Shown: positions 8,421 through 17,220 of the stretch, piece by piece
Position numbering within the stretch: the first letter of the stretch is position 1
How the letters are laid out: each line of letters opens with the position of its first letter
Assembly (NCBI GenBank): GCA_038205395.1
Contig: JBBRBX010000001.1
Coordinates: forward strand, 62,001 to 126,000
Direction: 5' to 3'
Origin: Fredericiella sp038205395
GTDB taxonomy: Bacteria > Chloroflexota > Anaerolineae > Caldilineales > Caldilineaceae
DNA: 64,000 nt
Made by a program: the position numbers and the translations under genes
The notes under the pieces: model-generated
Database searches by the model: none
What the model was told of the DNA's origin: nothing
What the model saw: the letters and a program-made list of their open reading frames with translations, nothing else

Positions 8421-9098
8421 TTAGGCAGCGCGTTTGCTGGTGACAAAGGCTGCACCGGCCAGAGCGACAATGGCCAGGCCAGCGATCGCCATCGGCAGCA
8501 GCGGCATGCTCTCGCCGCCGGTCACAGGCATGGAATCAGGCGCCATGCTGCTGGCATCAGCCATCGGCGCAGCTTCGGCCATGGCAGCCATATCATCCGC
8601 GGGCGGCAGCAGAACGCTGTCGATCACATGGATGACGCCGTTGCTGGCTTCAATGTCAGTGGCCACAACAGTTGCGTCATTGACCATCACCTTGCCATCA
8701 GCGACAGTAAACTTGAGTGACTTGCCCTGTAATGTGGCGGCTTCCAAGCCATCCGTCACATCGGCGGCCATAACCTTGCCCGGCACGACATGATAAAGCA
8801 GCATCTGCGTCAGGTCGCCAGACGGGTCGGCCAACAGTTGGTCGATCGTGCCCGCAGGCAGCTTGGCAAAGGCAGCGTCAGTCGGGGCAAAGACAGTGAA
8901 GGGGCCTTCGCCCTTGAGCGCATCTACCAGCCCAGCAGCCTGAACCGCTGCCACCAAAGTCGTGAAATCACCCGCTGCCACCGCCGTATCCACAATGTCG
9001 GACGGCCCGTCTTGCGCCAGCACAGCGGTAGGCATCAGACCTACAATCAGCGCCAGTACGAATAGCAAGCGGAGTGGCGTGCGCACTAATTTGCTCAT
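8421..9098 (-). CDS. Secreted fasciclin (FAS1) domain protein with LPxTG-like tail
   Basis: A 225-aa exported protein. Residues 1-28 are a signal peptide ending in AVLAQ. Residues about 32-165 are one FAS1 domain: GPFTVFAPTDAAFAKLP (H1 box) and NGVIHVIDSVLLP (H2 box), with YHVVPGKV between them. FAS1 domains mediate adhesion. The C-terminus has PVTGG, a hydrophobic stretch (MAIAGLAIVALAGAAFV) and a basic end (TSKRAA), which looks like a cell-wall or membrane sorting signal. ATG at 9098 follows AAGGAG. The neighbouring secreted protein has the same kind of tail. Confidence 0.9.
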   Translation of the reverse strand: MSKLVRTPLRLLFVLALIVGLMPTAVLAQDGPSDIVDTAVAAGDFTTLVAAVQAAGLVDALKGEGPFTVFAPTDAAFAKLPAGTIDQLLADPSGDLTQMLLYHVVPGKVMAADVTDGLEAATLQGKSLKFTVADGKVMVNDATVVATDIEASNGVIHVIDSVLLPPADDMAAMAEAAPMADASSMAPDSMPVTGGESMPLLPMAIAGLAIVALAGAAFVTSKRAA

Positions 9099-9269
9099 GT
9101 TGTTCTCCTTGTGTGTACAGTTTGTTATGTTTTGTTGCTTGCGGCTGTTGTTAATTTGTACATTTACCTTGCAAATCCATTGCAAAGACTACCACATATT
9201 GTAATAGATACTGGTAGTTTCTCGGTGAGTACTCTCACAATTGCCTATAATACCATAGATCGGTTATTA

Positions 9270-9302
9270 CAAGGCCAGGTTTGGGGGAGAAACCGGACCT
9301 TG
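9270..9302 (-). terminator. Imperfect hairpin after the beta-propeller gene
   Basis: Two 13-nt arms (9270-9282 and 9290-9302) pair with two mismatches around a 7-nt loop, 17 nt past the stop of the secreted beta-propeller gene. There is no clear U-run, so its strength as a terminator is uncertain. Confidence 0.4.
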
Positions 9303-9318
9303 TTTGGAAAGAGCGTAA

Positions 9319-11250
9319 TCAGGCGGAACGGCGGCGGACGATTAAGGCAGCGCCGGCCAGGGTCAGCAGGGACAAAGCTGCGACAGCAGCCGCCAAAGGA
9401 GCAGTCGTATCTCCACCCGTAGCAGGCAGTTTGTCCGGAGCTTGATCTGCCGCGGCTGTAGCTTCCGGTGTGGACTCCATCGCCCCCATGGCAGCAGTAT
9501 CCGTCATCATGTCCGCTGTGGCCACGTCGGCGGTGTCCGTCATAGCTTCCATTGCCCCCATGTCGGCAGTGTCTGTCATCATGTCCGTCGCGCCCATGTC
9601 GGCAGCCATTGCACCGGTCAAGGTGACCATAAAGGGAGCCATCACGATTGCATCATTTTCTTTGGCCGGAACGTCAGGGCCATCTGGGAACTCGTAAGCG
9701 CCCATCTCGCCCGCATCAACGTGCAGCATTGCCCACAGCGTGCCGTCACTGCTGAAAGCAGGATCCAGTATCACAACCACATTGTCGGTTGTGCCCGCAG
9801 GAACGGCGGTATGGCCGAGCACAGCGCCTGGCTTGCCGTCGGCGTCGGCATGGATCACCATCCAGCCGTCTACAGCGGCAGTCACACTGTCTACGATCAC
9901 GCTCGATCCATCCGAATCCTGATCGCTGGCCAAAACAGAGGCGCCTTCATTTGCCGCCATTGCGCCATCCGTCATCCCTTGCGTATCGGTCATGGCATCG
10001 GTTGCGCCGGCCTCAGCGGTATCGGTCATCGCCTCCGTCGACCCCATCTCAGCAGTGTCAGTCATTGTCTCCGTACCGGCCATTGATGCCCCCGCGCCTA
10101 TGTTTGCGGCGATTGGTGTGCCCTTGGCGGAGGTAAGATTGGCAAAGCGTAGGACTTGACCCGATCCCGGCGCACCAACGCCATTGACTGTGACGTAGGC
10201 GTCACCGCCTGCGCTAAAGCCGATCGAAGTTGGGAAGGAAAGGCCGGAGACCACCACTTCAGAGGCATCGCCTTCCATTACGCGGATGATGGCCCCGCTG
10301 TCAGGCGTCAAACCCTGCTCATCCGCCACAGAAAATTGCACCGCATACAACTCTCCATCCGGACCGGTGCGCAGGTCAGTCAGCATAGTCAGACCAGTGG
10401 CAAAATCGCTGACGGTTCCATCTTCAGCGACCGTGACGACTTTGGAAGTGCCCGGTAAATAGGGTGCTCCCGTGACGAAATCGACATAGATCACGCCATC
10501 TCGCACGGCAACGCCGCTAGGCACCGGGTCAGTCAGCATTTCGTTGTTATACTTTGGGTTGGGGAAAACACCCGGCAGCGGCGCAAAGGTAGCCAACAGT
10601 TTGGCGCGGCGCGAGGCGGGATTGATGCGATAGAGCGTATTGCCGCCTGCATCCGTCATGAGCAAAGCCCCATCCTCAGTCGCAGTAAGGCCATAAGGAT
10701 GATTGTCGAGTTCATTATCGACGTCGTTGTTTTTCTCATACTGCCACATCGGCACAGCGACCACAGCTTCGCCGCTGGGGGAGATGCGCAGCAGGCTGCC
10801 GGTCAGCGGAAGCGGCTCGTCGGCAGTGGAAGGCAGCATACCCGGATGCCAGCCTGGAGCGGTCACATAGGTAATCCCACGCAGTTCCGCCAGCCGGCTG
10901 CCGCCCTCAGCTTCCATGCCGGCGACCACAGACGGCAATGAAGTAATTTCGGTCTGGGTTCCATCGGCGCCGCTGATCTTGACTACGCGCGAGGTCATCC
11001 CCATTGTGGCCGTCACTGGCTCGCCGCTAAAACCGATGCCTTCCATCGTTTCGTCGCCACCCGTACCTGAGTCGACAACCCAGATATCGCCGGCGCTGTC
11101 GACAAGCACCCCCATCGGCCCATTCAAGCCGTCGGCAACGACTTCACCTTGCATCGTGTTATCTTGCGCAAGCACCGCCATGGGCAGCATGGCGACCAAC
11201 AGCACTGCGATCAAGCACAAACGCAGCCACTGCAAAGAGCGATAATGCAT
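9319..11250 (-). CDS. Secreted ScyD/ScyE-like beta-propeller protein with MTDTA repeats and LPxTG tail
   Basis: A 643-aa exported protein. Signal peptide at residues 1-28 (ends in MAVLAQ). Residues about 30-375 resemble ScyD/ScyE or NHL-type beta-propellers: DGLNGPMGVLVDSAGDIWVV, HPYGLTATEDGALLMTDAGG, LRTGPDGELYAVQF. Two low-complexity blocks built on the unit MTDTA(E/D)MGA flank a middle domain of about 120 aa. The end is LPATGGDTTAPL, a hydrophobic helix and VRRRSA, a textbook sortase-type signal. ATG at 11250 follows AGGAGG; the frame is open six codons upstream. The propeller probably faces outside the cell; ligand unknown. Confidence 0.85.
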   Translation of the reverse strand: MHYRSLQWLRLCLIAVLLVAMLPMAVLAQDNTMQGEVVADGLNGPMGVLVDSAGDIWVVDSGTGGDETMEGIGFSGEPVTATMGMTSRVVKISGADGTQTEITSLPSVVAGMEAEGGSRLAELRGITYVTAPGWHPGMLPSTADEPLPLTGSLLRISPSGEAVVAVPMWQYEKNNDVDNELDNHPYGLTATEDGALLMTDAGGNTLYRINPASRRAKLLATFAPLPGVFPNPKYNNEMLTDPVPSGVAVRDGVIYVDFVTGAPYLPGTSKVVTVAEDGTVSDFATGLTMLTDLRTGPDGELYAVQFSVADEQGLTPDSGAIIRVMEGDASEVVVSGLSFPTSIGFSAGGDAYVTVNGVGAPGSGQVLRFANLTSAKGTPIAANIGAGASMAGTETMTDTAEMGSTEAMTDTAEAGATDAMTDTQGMTDGAMAANEGASVLASDQDSDGSSVIVDSVTAAVDGWMVIHADADGKPGAVLGHTAVPAGTTDNVVVILDPAFSSDGTLWAMLHVDAGEMGAYEFPDGPDVPAKENDAIVMAPFMVTLTGAMAADMGATDMMTDTADMGAMEAMTDTADVATADMMTDTAAMGAMESTPEATAAADQAPDKLPATGGDTTAPLAAAVAALSLLTLAGAALIVRRRSA

Positions 11251-11693
11251 AGATTCCTCCTGTAGCATAAAATTGGTAAAAGCAATAGATAGCGAAGATC
11301 AAACAGGCGCAATAGATAGGTTTTTATTAGTTAAAGACACCTATTATGCGGGCAATTTGCGCTGTGTTCTTTTACGCCGGCCGTATACATGGCGGGATCG
11401 TGCCGGCTAGATATGCATTGTAGGGCAAAAACCTGGCAGCGTCAAAGCTTTTGCGCTTGTTAACTTATGCTGCAGCAATAAGTAGATCAACGCATTCAAA
11501 TCATGGTAGGACAAGTGGGCATAGGAAGGCATAGGGTAAGATGTATTGGCGCAGCCTGGTGCTCTGTGTGCTGATAGTGACAACGAAACTACGAAGACTG
11601 CTGATTTTGACATAGATTGACAGCCGCGACAAAAATATAGATCATCCTGCTTATTTTTGGGCAACATACATAACGTAGAAAAGGACTACAGTG
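11251..11693. other. Intergenic region between divergent genes
   Basis: About 440 nt with no supported gene; the one minus-strand frame here (86 codons) has no family features or ribosome-binding site. It must hold the promoters of the beta-propeller gene (minus) and the DUF308 gene (plus). An 11-nt direct repeat (GCAATAGATAG at 11282-11292 and 11309-11319) lies just upstream of the beta-propeller start. Two TTGACA hexamers at 11607 and 11617 precede the DUF308 gene but neither has a well-spaced -10 box. Confidence 0.5.
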
Positions 11694-12299
11694 ATGACAG
11701 AAACAAAAGGCACAGGCAGCAAAGTTCCAGCCAGTAAAAAAGTAACGGAGACTATCAAGCCCTGGAGCAAAGAGCCAACCTGGTGGGTTTTGGCCGGCGA
11801 GGCAGTCATCACAATCGGCCTGGGCATTTATGTAATTCTCCAGTCGGCGCAGGCTACCATTTGGATGGCATATGCGCTTGCGATCTTCTTGCTGGTCGAT
11901 GGACTGCTTGCTGTTTTCAATGGCATGCGCGGGCATGGCAAGACCTTCGGCTCGATGCGCGGCGGCGTAGGTCTTCTAGCGGGTGCCGTCCTGCTGCTGA
12001 TGCCGGTGTTCAATTACGGCTCGCCGACAATGGCCGGTTGGCTGATCGGCCTGGCACTGATCATCAGCGGCATTGCCGGCCTGCTCTCGCGCTTCTTCGA
12101 AATGCCCCGCCCTATCCGCTGGATGGGTGTGCTGATCAATCTCTTAATGATTGTGCTGGGCTTTGTCTATATCGACACCGTCATCCAGCAGGACGCCACT
12201 GTTTTGTATGCGGTGGGCTGGCTGCTGCTTGCAGTCGGCGCCGCACTTGCCGTATATGCATTTGTGATCTGGAATGAAGGCAGGCGCAAGCGAGCATAA
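11694..12299 (+). CDS. HdeD/DUF308 family membrane protein
   Basis: A 201-aa protein with a hydrophilic N-terminus of about 28 residues and six predicted membrane helices in pairs (for example WVLAGEAVITIGLGIYVIL, IWMAYALAIFLLVDGLLAVF, MAGWLIGLALIISGIAGLLS). This is the DUF308 repeat layout of HdeD-like proteins; HdeD is an acid-resistance membrane protein in Escherichia coli, but the role elsewhere is unknown. A GTG directly precedes the ATG (11691 or 11694); AAAGGA serves either. Ends at a strong terminator. Confidence 0.85.
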   Translation: MTETKGTGSKVPASKKVTETIKPWSKEPTWWVLAGEAVITIGLGIYVILQSAQATIWMAYALAIFLLVDGLLAVFNGMRGHGKTFGSMRGGVGLLAGAVLLLMPVFNYGSPTMAGWLIGLALIISGIAGLLSRFFEMPRPIRWMGVLINLLMIVLGFVYIDTVIQQDATVLYAVGWLLLAVGAALAVYAFVIWNEGRRKRA

Positions 12300-12326
12300 A
12301 AACGGCCACTGGTAGAGTGGCCGTTT
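12300..12326. terminator. Bidirectional intrinsic terminator
   Basis: Perfect 11-bp stem (12300-12310 and 12316-12326) with a 5-nt loop and A/T ends on both sides, directly after the DUF308 stop and just before the convergent small membrane protein gene. Confidence 0.9.
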
Positions 12327-12347
12327 CCAACTATCAATGACAGCAAT

Positions 12348-12740
12348 TTAGGCGGCAGGTGGAACTGGATTGCCGCCGCCGGCAGACGCCGGCGGCGTAA
12401 CAGGAACGGGAGGCGGCGGCACAAAAGGCGCCGCCTTTGTTTTGGAACTGCGCTGCAGCGGCAGATCAGCAATCAACACCTGGAGTGTACGCTGCATGCC
12501 GGCCAGCTTGCTGCCGGTGCTCACGACGGGCGTAACCACATTGTCGGACACAAAGGTCGTGGCCCCACGCACCGTGGCGACCGTCTCTTGCGCGTCACGC
12601 AGCACAGGCAGCACCTCGGTCTGCACCATTTTGATCAGGCGCCAGATCTGCCAAATAAGAATCGTGAGCAGCGTCAGCGTGGCGATGCTTTCCAATGCCA
12701 GAAAAATGATGGCAAGGTCACGAATGGTGTTGAGAACCAC
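12348..12740 (-). CDS. Small single-pass membrane protein, DUF948-like
   Basis: A 130-aa protein with one membrane helix (about residues 8-33), an amphipathic region (MVQTEVLPVLRDAQETVATV, then TTFVSDNVVTPVV) and a Pro/Ala-rich tail. The helix followed by tandem TV/VVTP segments resembles DUF948-type proteins of unknown function. ATG at 12740; AGGAGTTAACG lies upstream. It is downstream of mnmA on the same strand with a 50-nt gap. Confidence 0.65.
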   Translation of the reverse strand: MVLNTIRDLAIIFLALESIATLTLLTILIWQIWRLIKMVQTEVLPVLRDAQETVATVRGATTFVSDNVVTPVVSTGSKLAGMQRTLQVLIADLPLQRSSKTKAAPFVPPPPVPVTPPASAGGGNPVPPAA

Positions 12741-12790
12741 AGCGTTAACTCCTTCTCATGTGTTTATATTTGCCGGCCATTACTGCGCTT

Positions 12791-13957
12791 TCACCTTACC
12801 AGGGCGGGAAGCGGTGAGGCATCAGCCGATTCGGCGGCATCGTTGTCGCTCTGCTGGGCAATAATGCCGCCGCCGAGGCAGTGGTCGCCGGCATAGAACA
12901 CGGCGCCTTGGCCCGGCGTGATGTCGCGCAGCGGCTGTGCAAACCGCACCTGTACCCGATTATCAGCGGCTAAATGGACTGTGCAGGCAGCGGCCTCCGC
13001 TTTGTAACGAATTTTGCACTCCAGCACAGCGCCGTCGGGCGGGGGCGAGTTCAGTGTCCAATTCACCTGTTCCACCCATAATTCCGACCGCCCCAGTTCA
13101 GCGGCCGTCCCCACAATCAACGTATTTTCAGCGTGATCGAGCGCTAGCACAAAGAGCGGCTCAACGCCGCCGCTGATCCCCACTCCCTTGCGCTGGCCGA
13201 TAGTATAGCCTGCCAACCCCGTGTGCCGGCCATAGAGCTTACCGCTGCGGTCTCGAATCGGGCCGGGGCGCATGGCCTCGGCAGCCCAATCCCGCAGAAA
13301 GCGGCGATAATCATCGTCAAAAACAAAACACAGATCCATTGAATCATGCTTGGAGGCCACCGGCAGACCACGCGCAGCAGCCATACGCCGCACTTCGGGC
13401 TTGGGATAGTCGCCGATGGGCAAAAGGAGATCAGCCAGTTCTTCTTGCCCCAAGACACTCAGCACGTAGCTCTGATCTTTGGCGGCGTCTACACCCTTAC
13501 GCAGGTATATGCTCCCATCTTCCGCACGCTGCAGCCGGGCATAGTGGCCAGTGGCGAGATAGTCGGCGCCCAGACGGCGCGCATAGTTGAGCAGATAATC
13601 AAAACGAATATGGCGGTTACACTCGAGGCAAGGATTCGGTGTGACGCCCCGGCTGTAGCCGTCAATAAAAAAATCTACCACGTGACGCTTGAAAGGCTGC
13701 TCGACATTGATAAGGTAAAAGGGGATGCCAAGAGCATCGGCGACGCGGCGTGCATCGTGCACGCTCTCAAGGCTGCAGCACTTGTTGGCCGAACCTTCGC
13801 CGGCGCCCGTCTCCGCCCACAGGCGCATCATAACGCCGATGCAGTTGTAGCCCTGCTCAACGAGCAGCGCCGCGGCCACAGACGAATCAACGCCGCCGCT
13901 CATGGCAACAACCACAGTCGTAGCGGCAGGCGCCTGCAAGTGCTTACTGTTGTTCAT
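12791..13957 (-). CDS. mnmA: tRNA-specific 2-thiouridylase MnmA
   Basis: A 388-aa enzyme that makes 2-thiouridine at tRNA position 34 (Lys, Glu, Gln tRNAs) from ATP and a persulfide sulfur. The PP-loop is AMSGGVDSSVAAALL near residue 18. The two active cysteines are in NPCLECNRHI (about residue 110) and in SMDLCFV (about residue 205). Also YLATGHYARL and GISGGVEPLFV. Length is normal. ATG at 13957 lies 7 nt after a TAGAAT box and has no ribosome-binding site, suggesting a leaderless mRNA. Confidence 0.95.
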   Translation of the reverse strand: MNNSKHLQAPAATTVVVAMSGGVDSSVAAALLVEQGYNCIGVMMRLWAETGAGEGSANKCCSLESVHDARRVADALGIPFYLINVEQPFKRHVVDFFIDGYSRGVTPNPCLECNRHIRFDYLLNYARRLGADYLATGHYARLQRAEDGSIYLRKGVDAAKDQSYVLSVLGQEELADLLLPIGDYPKPEVRRMAAARGLPVASKHDSMDLCFVFDDDYRRFLRDWAAEAMRPGPIRDRSGKLYGRHTGLAGYTIGQRKGVGISGGVEPLFVLALDHAENTLIVGTAAELGRSELWVEQVNWTLNSPPPDGAVLECKIRYKAEAAACTVHLAADNRVQVRFAQPLRDITPGQGAVFYAGDHCLGGGIIAQQSDNDAAESADASPLPALVR

Positions 13958-13964
13958 GGCGGCT

Positions 13965-13993
13965 ATTCTAGCGTAAGTGGGCCAATCTGACTA
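13965..13993 (-). promoter_or_regulatory. Probable mnmA promoter (leaderless)
   Basis: On the minus strand, TAGTCA (-35 at 13988-13993) and TAGAAT (-10 at 13965-13970) are 17 nt apart. The -10 box ends 7 nt before the ATG, so transcription would start at or next to the start codon. Confidence 0.55.
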
Positions 13994-14092
13994 CTTTACA
14001 GGTTTTGCGTGCGGCGCGTCCTGCGCTATGCTTGACCGTTGCAAGACGAACGGCAGCCGCCTCTTGCTAGTCACTGCGCCTGAAATCCGGTT

Positions 14093-14962
14093 ATGCTGCC
14101 CGTGAGAGATATTTACGTGTTAAACACAAAAGCCACTGCCGGCTATCCGTCGCTGCTCGCCCGCCTGCGCGAGCTGTGGAATTATCGCGAACTAATCCGC
14201 AATCTGGTTGTGAGCGATCTCAAGAGCCGCTATAAAAACAGCGTGTTTGGCTTCTTTTGGAGCCTGCTCAACCCGCTGGGCATGATGCTGGTCTTCACCC
14301 TTATTTTTGGTGTGCTCACACCCAACGTAAAGATCGAGAAGTACCCTCTCTTTCTGCTGTGTGGTTTGCTGCCCTGGAACTATTTTTCGACCAGTGTCAA
14401 CGGCAGTTTGTACAGTGTTGTCGGCAACACCAATCTGGTGAAGAAAGTCTACTTCCCTCGCGCTGTGCTGCCGATCGCGACAGTGCTTGGCCAGCTTGTC
14501 AATTTTTTGCTGGCGTTTATCGTTCTCTTTGCCGCACTGTTGATCTTTCAAGCCAACTTCAGCCCTTGGCTGTGGATGCTGCCGCTGGTGCTGTTGATCC
14601 AGACAATCTTCACGATTGGCATCGCTTTTATTCTCAGCACGCTGAATGTCTTTTATCGCGACACATCGATGATTATGGATGTCGTGATGTTGGCGTGGTT
14701 CTTTCTGACGCCGGTCTTTTACGCTGCCGACATTGTGCCACAGTCGCTCACAGTAGGCGGCCTCACGATTAACCCCCAGCGTCTGCTCTATATCTTTAAT
14801 CCGATGTCCTCGTTGATCAATATGTACCGCGATCTGCTGTATTGGGGCTACCGCACCGATCTGGATTTTTTTGTGCGCACGGCAGTCACAGCCATTCTGG
14901 TCTTTGTCTTTGGCTTTTGGTTCTTCCATCGCTATGCTGACCGCTTTGGGGAAGAGCTATGA
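14093..14962 (+). CDS. ABC-2 type polysaccharide export permease (Wzm/TagG-like)
   Basis: A 289-aa membrane protein with the family entry motif (RNLVVSDLKSRYKNSVFGF then FWSLLNPLGMMLVFTLIF), about six membrane helices, and the re-entrant region LLCGLLPWNYFSTSVNGSL. Such permeases pair with a Wzt-type ATPase to export finished O-antigen or wall polysaccharides across the membrane. The ATPase gene follows with a 4-nt ATGA overlap. ATG at 14093 has no obvious ribosome-binding site. Confidence 0.92.
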   Translation: MLPVRDIYVLNTKATAGYPSLLARLRELWNYRELIRNLVVSDLKSRYKNSVFGFFWSLLNPLGMMLVFTLIFGVLTPNVKIEKYPLFLLCGLLPWNYFSTSVNGSLYSVVGNTNLVKKVYFPRAVLPIATVLGQLVNFLLAFIVLFAALLIFQANFSPWLWMLPLVLLIQTIFTIGIAFILSTLNVFYRDTSMIMDVVMLAWFFLTPVFYAADIVPQSLTVGGLTINPQRLLYIFNPMSSLINMYRDLLYWGYRTDLDFFVRTAVTAILVFVFGFWFFHRYADRFGEEL

Positions 14963-16245
14963 GTGTGTTCCGCAGCAGCAGCCTGGCGCCGGAGCAGCCT
15001 GTGCTTGAACTGTGCCATGTTGGCCGCCGTTTCGTCAAGCGGCGCGAGCGCAATCGCTCCTTTCAAGATAAATTTATCCGCTTGCTCAGCCGGCGCAATG
15101 TAGAGCAGGAAGATTTTTGGCCGCTGCGCGATGTATCATTCAGCCTGGCGCGTGGGGAATCGCTGGGCGTGATCGGCCCCAACGGTTCGGGCAAGAGCAC
15201 GCTGCTCAAGCTCATCACCGGCATTCTGACTCCAACCTATGGCGAGATGATGGTCAACGGCCGCATCTGCTCGCTGCTGGAACTGGGCGCCGGCTTTCAG
15301 CCCGACCTGACCGGACGCGAAAACATCTTTCTAAATGGATCGATCTACGGGCTATCGCGCGCCCAAATGAATGCCCGTGTCGAAAGCATTGTAGACTTTG
15401 CAGAACTAGGCGATTTTATCGACACCCCGGTGCGCCACTATTCATCCGGAATGTATGTGCGGCTGGGCTTCGCCGTCGCCATCCATACTGACCCGGATCT
15501 GCTGCTGGTGGACGAGGTACTAGCAGTAGGCGACCAGTCGTTTCAGCACAAGTGCATGAGCGCCATCCAACGCTTTCGCGACAGCGGCGGCACGCTGCTA
15601 TTGGTTTCACATGATCTAGGTTCGATCCAAAACATTTGCCAGCGTGCAATCTGGCTGGAACAGGGGCTTGTGCAGAGCGCCGGTCAGCCAACGGATGTGG
15701 TGATGGACTATCTGCGCGACCAGGCGCTGCGCGAAGAACAGGCAGAGCGGCTGCGGCAGGCACAAGAAGGAGCCAGGCAGGAGGAAACAGAGGCAGGCAG
15801 CACTGAAGCGGGACGCTGGGGCAGCGGCAAGGTGCGCATCACACAGGTCATGCTGTGTGACGGCAGCGGTCAAGAAACCGGCGCCTTTGCCAGCGGAGAG
15901 CCGCTGTCGGTCTGTCTGCACTACACGGCGGCCCAGCGAGTTGAGCAGCCGGTCTTTGGACTGGCCGTCTATCATGAAACAGGCGTCCACATCAGCGGCC
16001 CGAACACCCAGATTGGCGGGTTGACCGTTGCAGGGGTTGAGGGTGAGGGGGAAGTCTGCTACCACATCCCCAAACTGCCGCTGCTGGCGGGCCGCTACCG
16101 CCTGTCGGTGGCAGTCGTGGACGGCAGGAACAATGAGACATTTGACTACCACGACCGGTTGTATGATTTTCAGGTTTACCCCGACGGCCGCGGTGAGCGC
16201 TACGGCTTCGTGACTCTGGGCGGTGCGTGGCGGCTGGAAAGTTAG
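14959..16245 (+). CDS. Polysaccharide export ATPase with C-terminal carbohydrate-binding domain (Wzt-like)
   Basis: A 428-aa protein. ABC ATPase in residues about 10-255: Walker A GPNGSGKST, signature YSSGMYVRLGFAVA, Walker B LLLVDEVLAVGD, switch SHD. A charged linker follows (about residues 256-290). Residues about 295-425 match the Wzt C-terminal beta-sandwich (WGSGKVRITQV; FGLAVYHETGVHISGPNTQ; GRYRLSVAVVDG; YGFVTLGGAWRL), which in O9a-type systems binds the capped end of the glycan. Partner of the upstream permease (4-nt overlap); the next gene is a methyltransferase that could make the cap. Confidence 0.93.
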   Translation: MSVFRSSSLAPEQPVLELCHVGRRFVKRRERNRSFQDKFIRLLSRRNVEQEDFWPLRDVSFSLARGESLGVIGPNGSGKSTLLKLITGILTPTYGEMMVNGRICSLLELGAGFQPDLTGRENIFLNGSIYGLSRAQMNARVESIVDFAELGDFIDTPVRHYSSGMYVRLGFAVAIHTDPDLLLVDEVLAVGDQSFQHKCMSAIQRFRDSGGTLLLVSHDLGSIQNICQRAIWLEQGLVQSAGQPTDVVMDYLRDQALREEQAERLRQAQEGARQEETEAGSTEAGRWGSGKVRITQVMLCDGSGQETGAFASGEPLSVCLHYTAAQRVEQPVFGLAVYHETGVHISGPNTQIGGLTVAGVEGEGEVCYHIPKLPLLAGRYRLSVAVVDGRNNETFDYHDRLYDFQVYPDGRGERYGFVTLGGAWRLES

Positions 16246-17220
16246 GTGACAAGTGCAGCGATGACAGATACTAAGACAGGTGCGGCGGCGACAGGTGCGG
16301 GGCCGCTGTTTGACAGCTACTATTATGCACATGGCTGTGGTGCGCCCTATCAACGCGATGAAGGCTGGCTGGCGCAGTTCGGGCGCATCGCCGACGCTAT
16401 CGTACGCGAGATCCAGCCGCGGACCGTGTTGGATGTCGGCTGCGCCATTGGTCTGCTGGTCGAGGTGCTGCGTGCACGCGGTGTGGAAGCGTACGGCATC
16501 GATGTATCGGAATATGCCATCGAGCATGTTCATCCGTCGGTGCAGCAGTATTGCAGCGTGGGTGGGGCCACTGAGCCATTTGGCCGCCGCTACGAACTGA
16601 TCACCTGCATTGAGGTGCTGGAGCACATGGCTCCGGAACAGGCGCAGCCGGCAATTGCCAACCTATGCCGGCACGCCGACGGTGTCCTCTTCTCGTCCTC
16701 GCCATTTGATTTTGCCGAGATCACACACTTCAATGTGCAGCCGCCCGAATACTGGGCCAAGCTGTTTGCCCAGCAAGGTTTTTATCGCGACATGGATGTA
16801 GACGCCGGTTTTCTGACGCCCTGGGCTGTTTACTATCGCAAACAAAACAAGCCGCTGGCGGCAGTGGCGGCTGACTACGAACAGCGCTATTGGCATCTGC
16901 TGCAGGAAAGCCAGGCGCGCGTACAGGTCAACCTGGAACAGCGCGACCAATTGGCCAAACAGGAGGCACGGCTGGAGGAGTTGACGCAGGAGAGAGCGAC
17001 TTTGACAGCCATGCTCTCACAAGCGCAGCAGGCACAGCAGGCACAGCAGGCGTACAAAGAAGAGGCCGACGCACTGCGCGCCCGGCTTGACGCTATCGAA
17101 GCCAGCGCCGGCGGACAGCTTTTGCACCGTCTGCAATCGCTGCGCGCCGCCGTCGCCCCCCCCGGCTCCCACCGCGACCGCTGGCTGCAGAAAAGCTGGC
17201 GCCGCCTATCTCAACGCTGA
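16246..17220 (+). CDS. Class I SAM methyltransferase with C-terminal coiled coil
   Basis: A 324-aa protein. Residues about 20-195 are a class I methyltransferase: SAM motif I VLDVGCAIGLLVEVL, acidic loop YGIDVSEYA, and LITCIEVLEHM. Residues about 205-285 form a Gln/Glu/Ala-rich coiled coil including a run of AQQ repeats, then a basic tail. The gene starts (GTG 16246 or ATG 16261) right after the Wzt-like ATPase, so it is part of the export operon. A methyltransferase tied to a coiled coil is the plan of WbdD-type chain terminators, but no kinase domain is present. The 3' end overlaps the convergent dioxygenase gene by 15 nt. Confidence 0.85.
   Translation: MTSAAMTDTKTGAAATGAGPLFDSYYYAHGCGAPYQRDEGWLAQFGRIADAIVREIQPRTVLDVGCAIGLLVEVLRARGVEAYGIDVSEYAIEHVHPSVQQYCSVGGATEPFGRRYELITCIEVLEHMAPEQAQPAIANLCRHADGVLFSSSPFDFAEITHFNVQPPEYWAKLFAQQGFYRDMDVDAGFLTPWAVYYRKQNKPLAAVAADYEQRYWHLLQESQARVQVNLEQRDQLAKQEARLEELTQERATLTAMLSQAQQAQQAQQAYKEEADALRARLDAIEASAGGQLLHRLQSLRAAVAPPGSHRDRWLQKSWRRLSQR

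Noticed and set aside
15616..16626. Minus-strand open frame of 336 codons
   Set aside because: Lies antisense across the Wzt-like ATPase and methyltransferase genes, both with clear motifs; the product has no recognisable domain.
17030..17052. Short tandem repeat (CAGGCACAG units) as a possible microsatellite or CRISPR-like element
   Set aside because: It encodes the AQQ repeats of the coiled coil in frame and is only about two to three units long.
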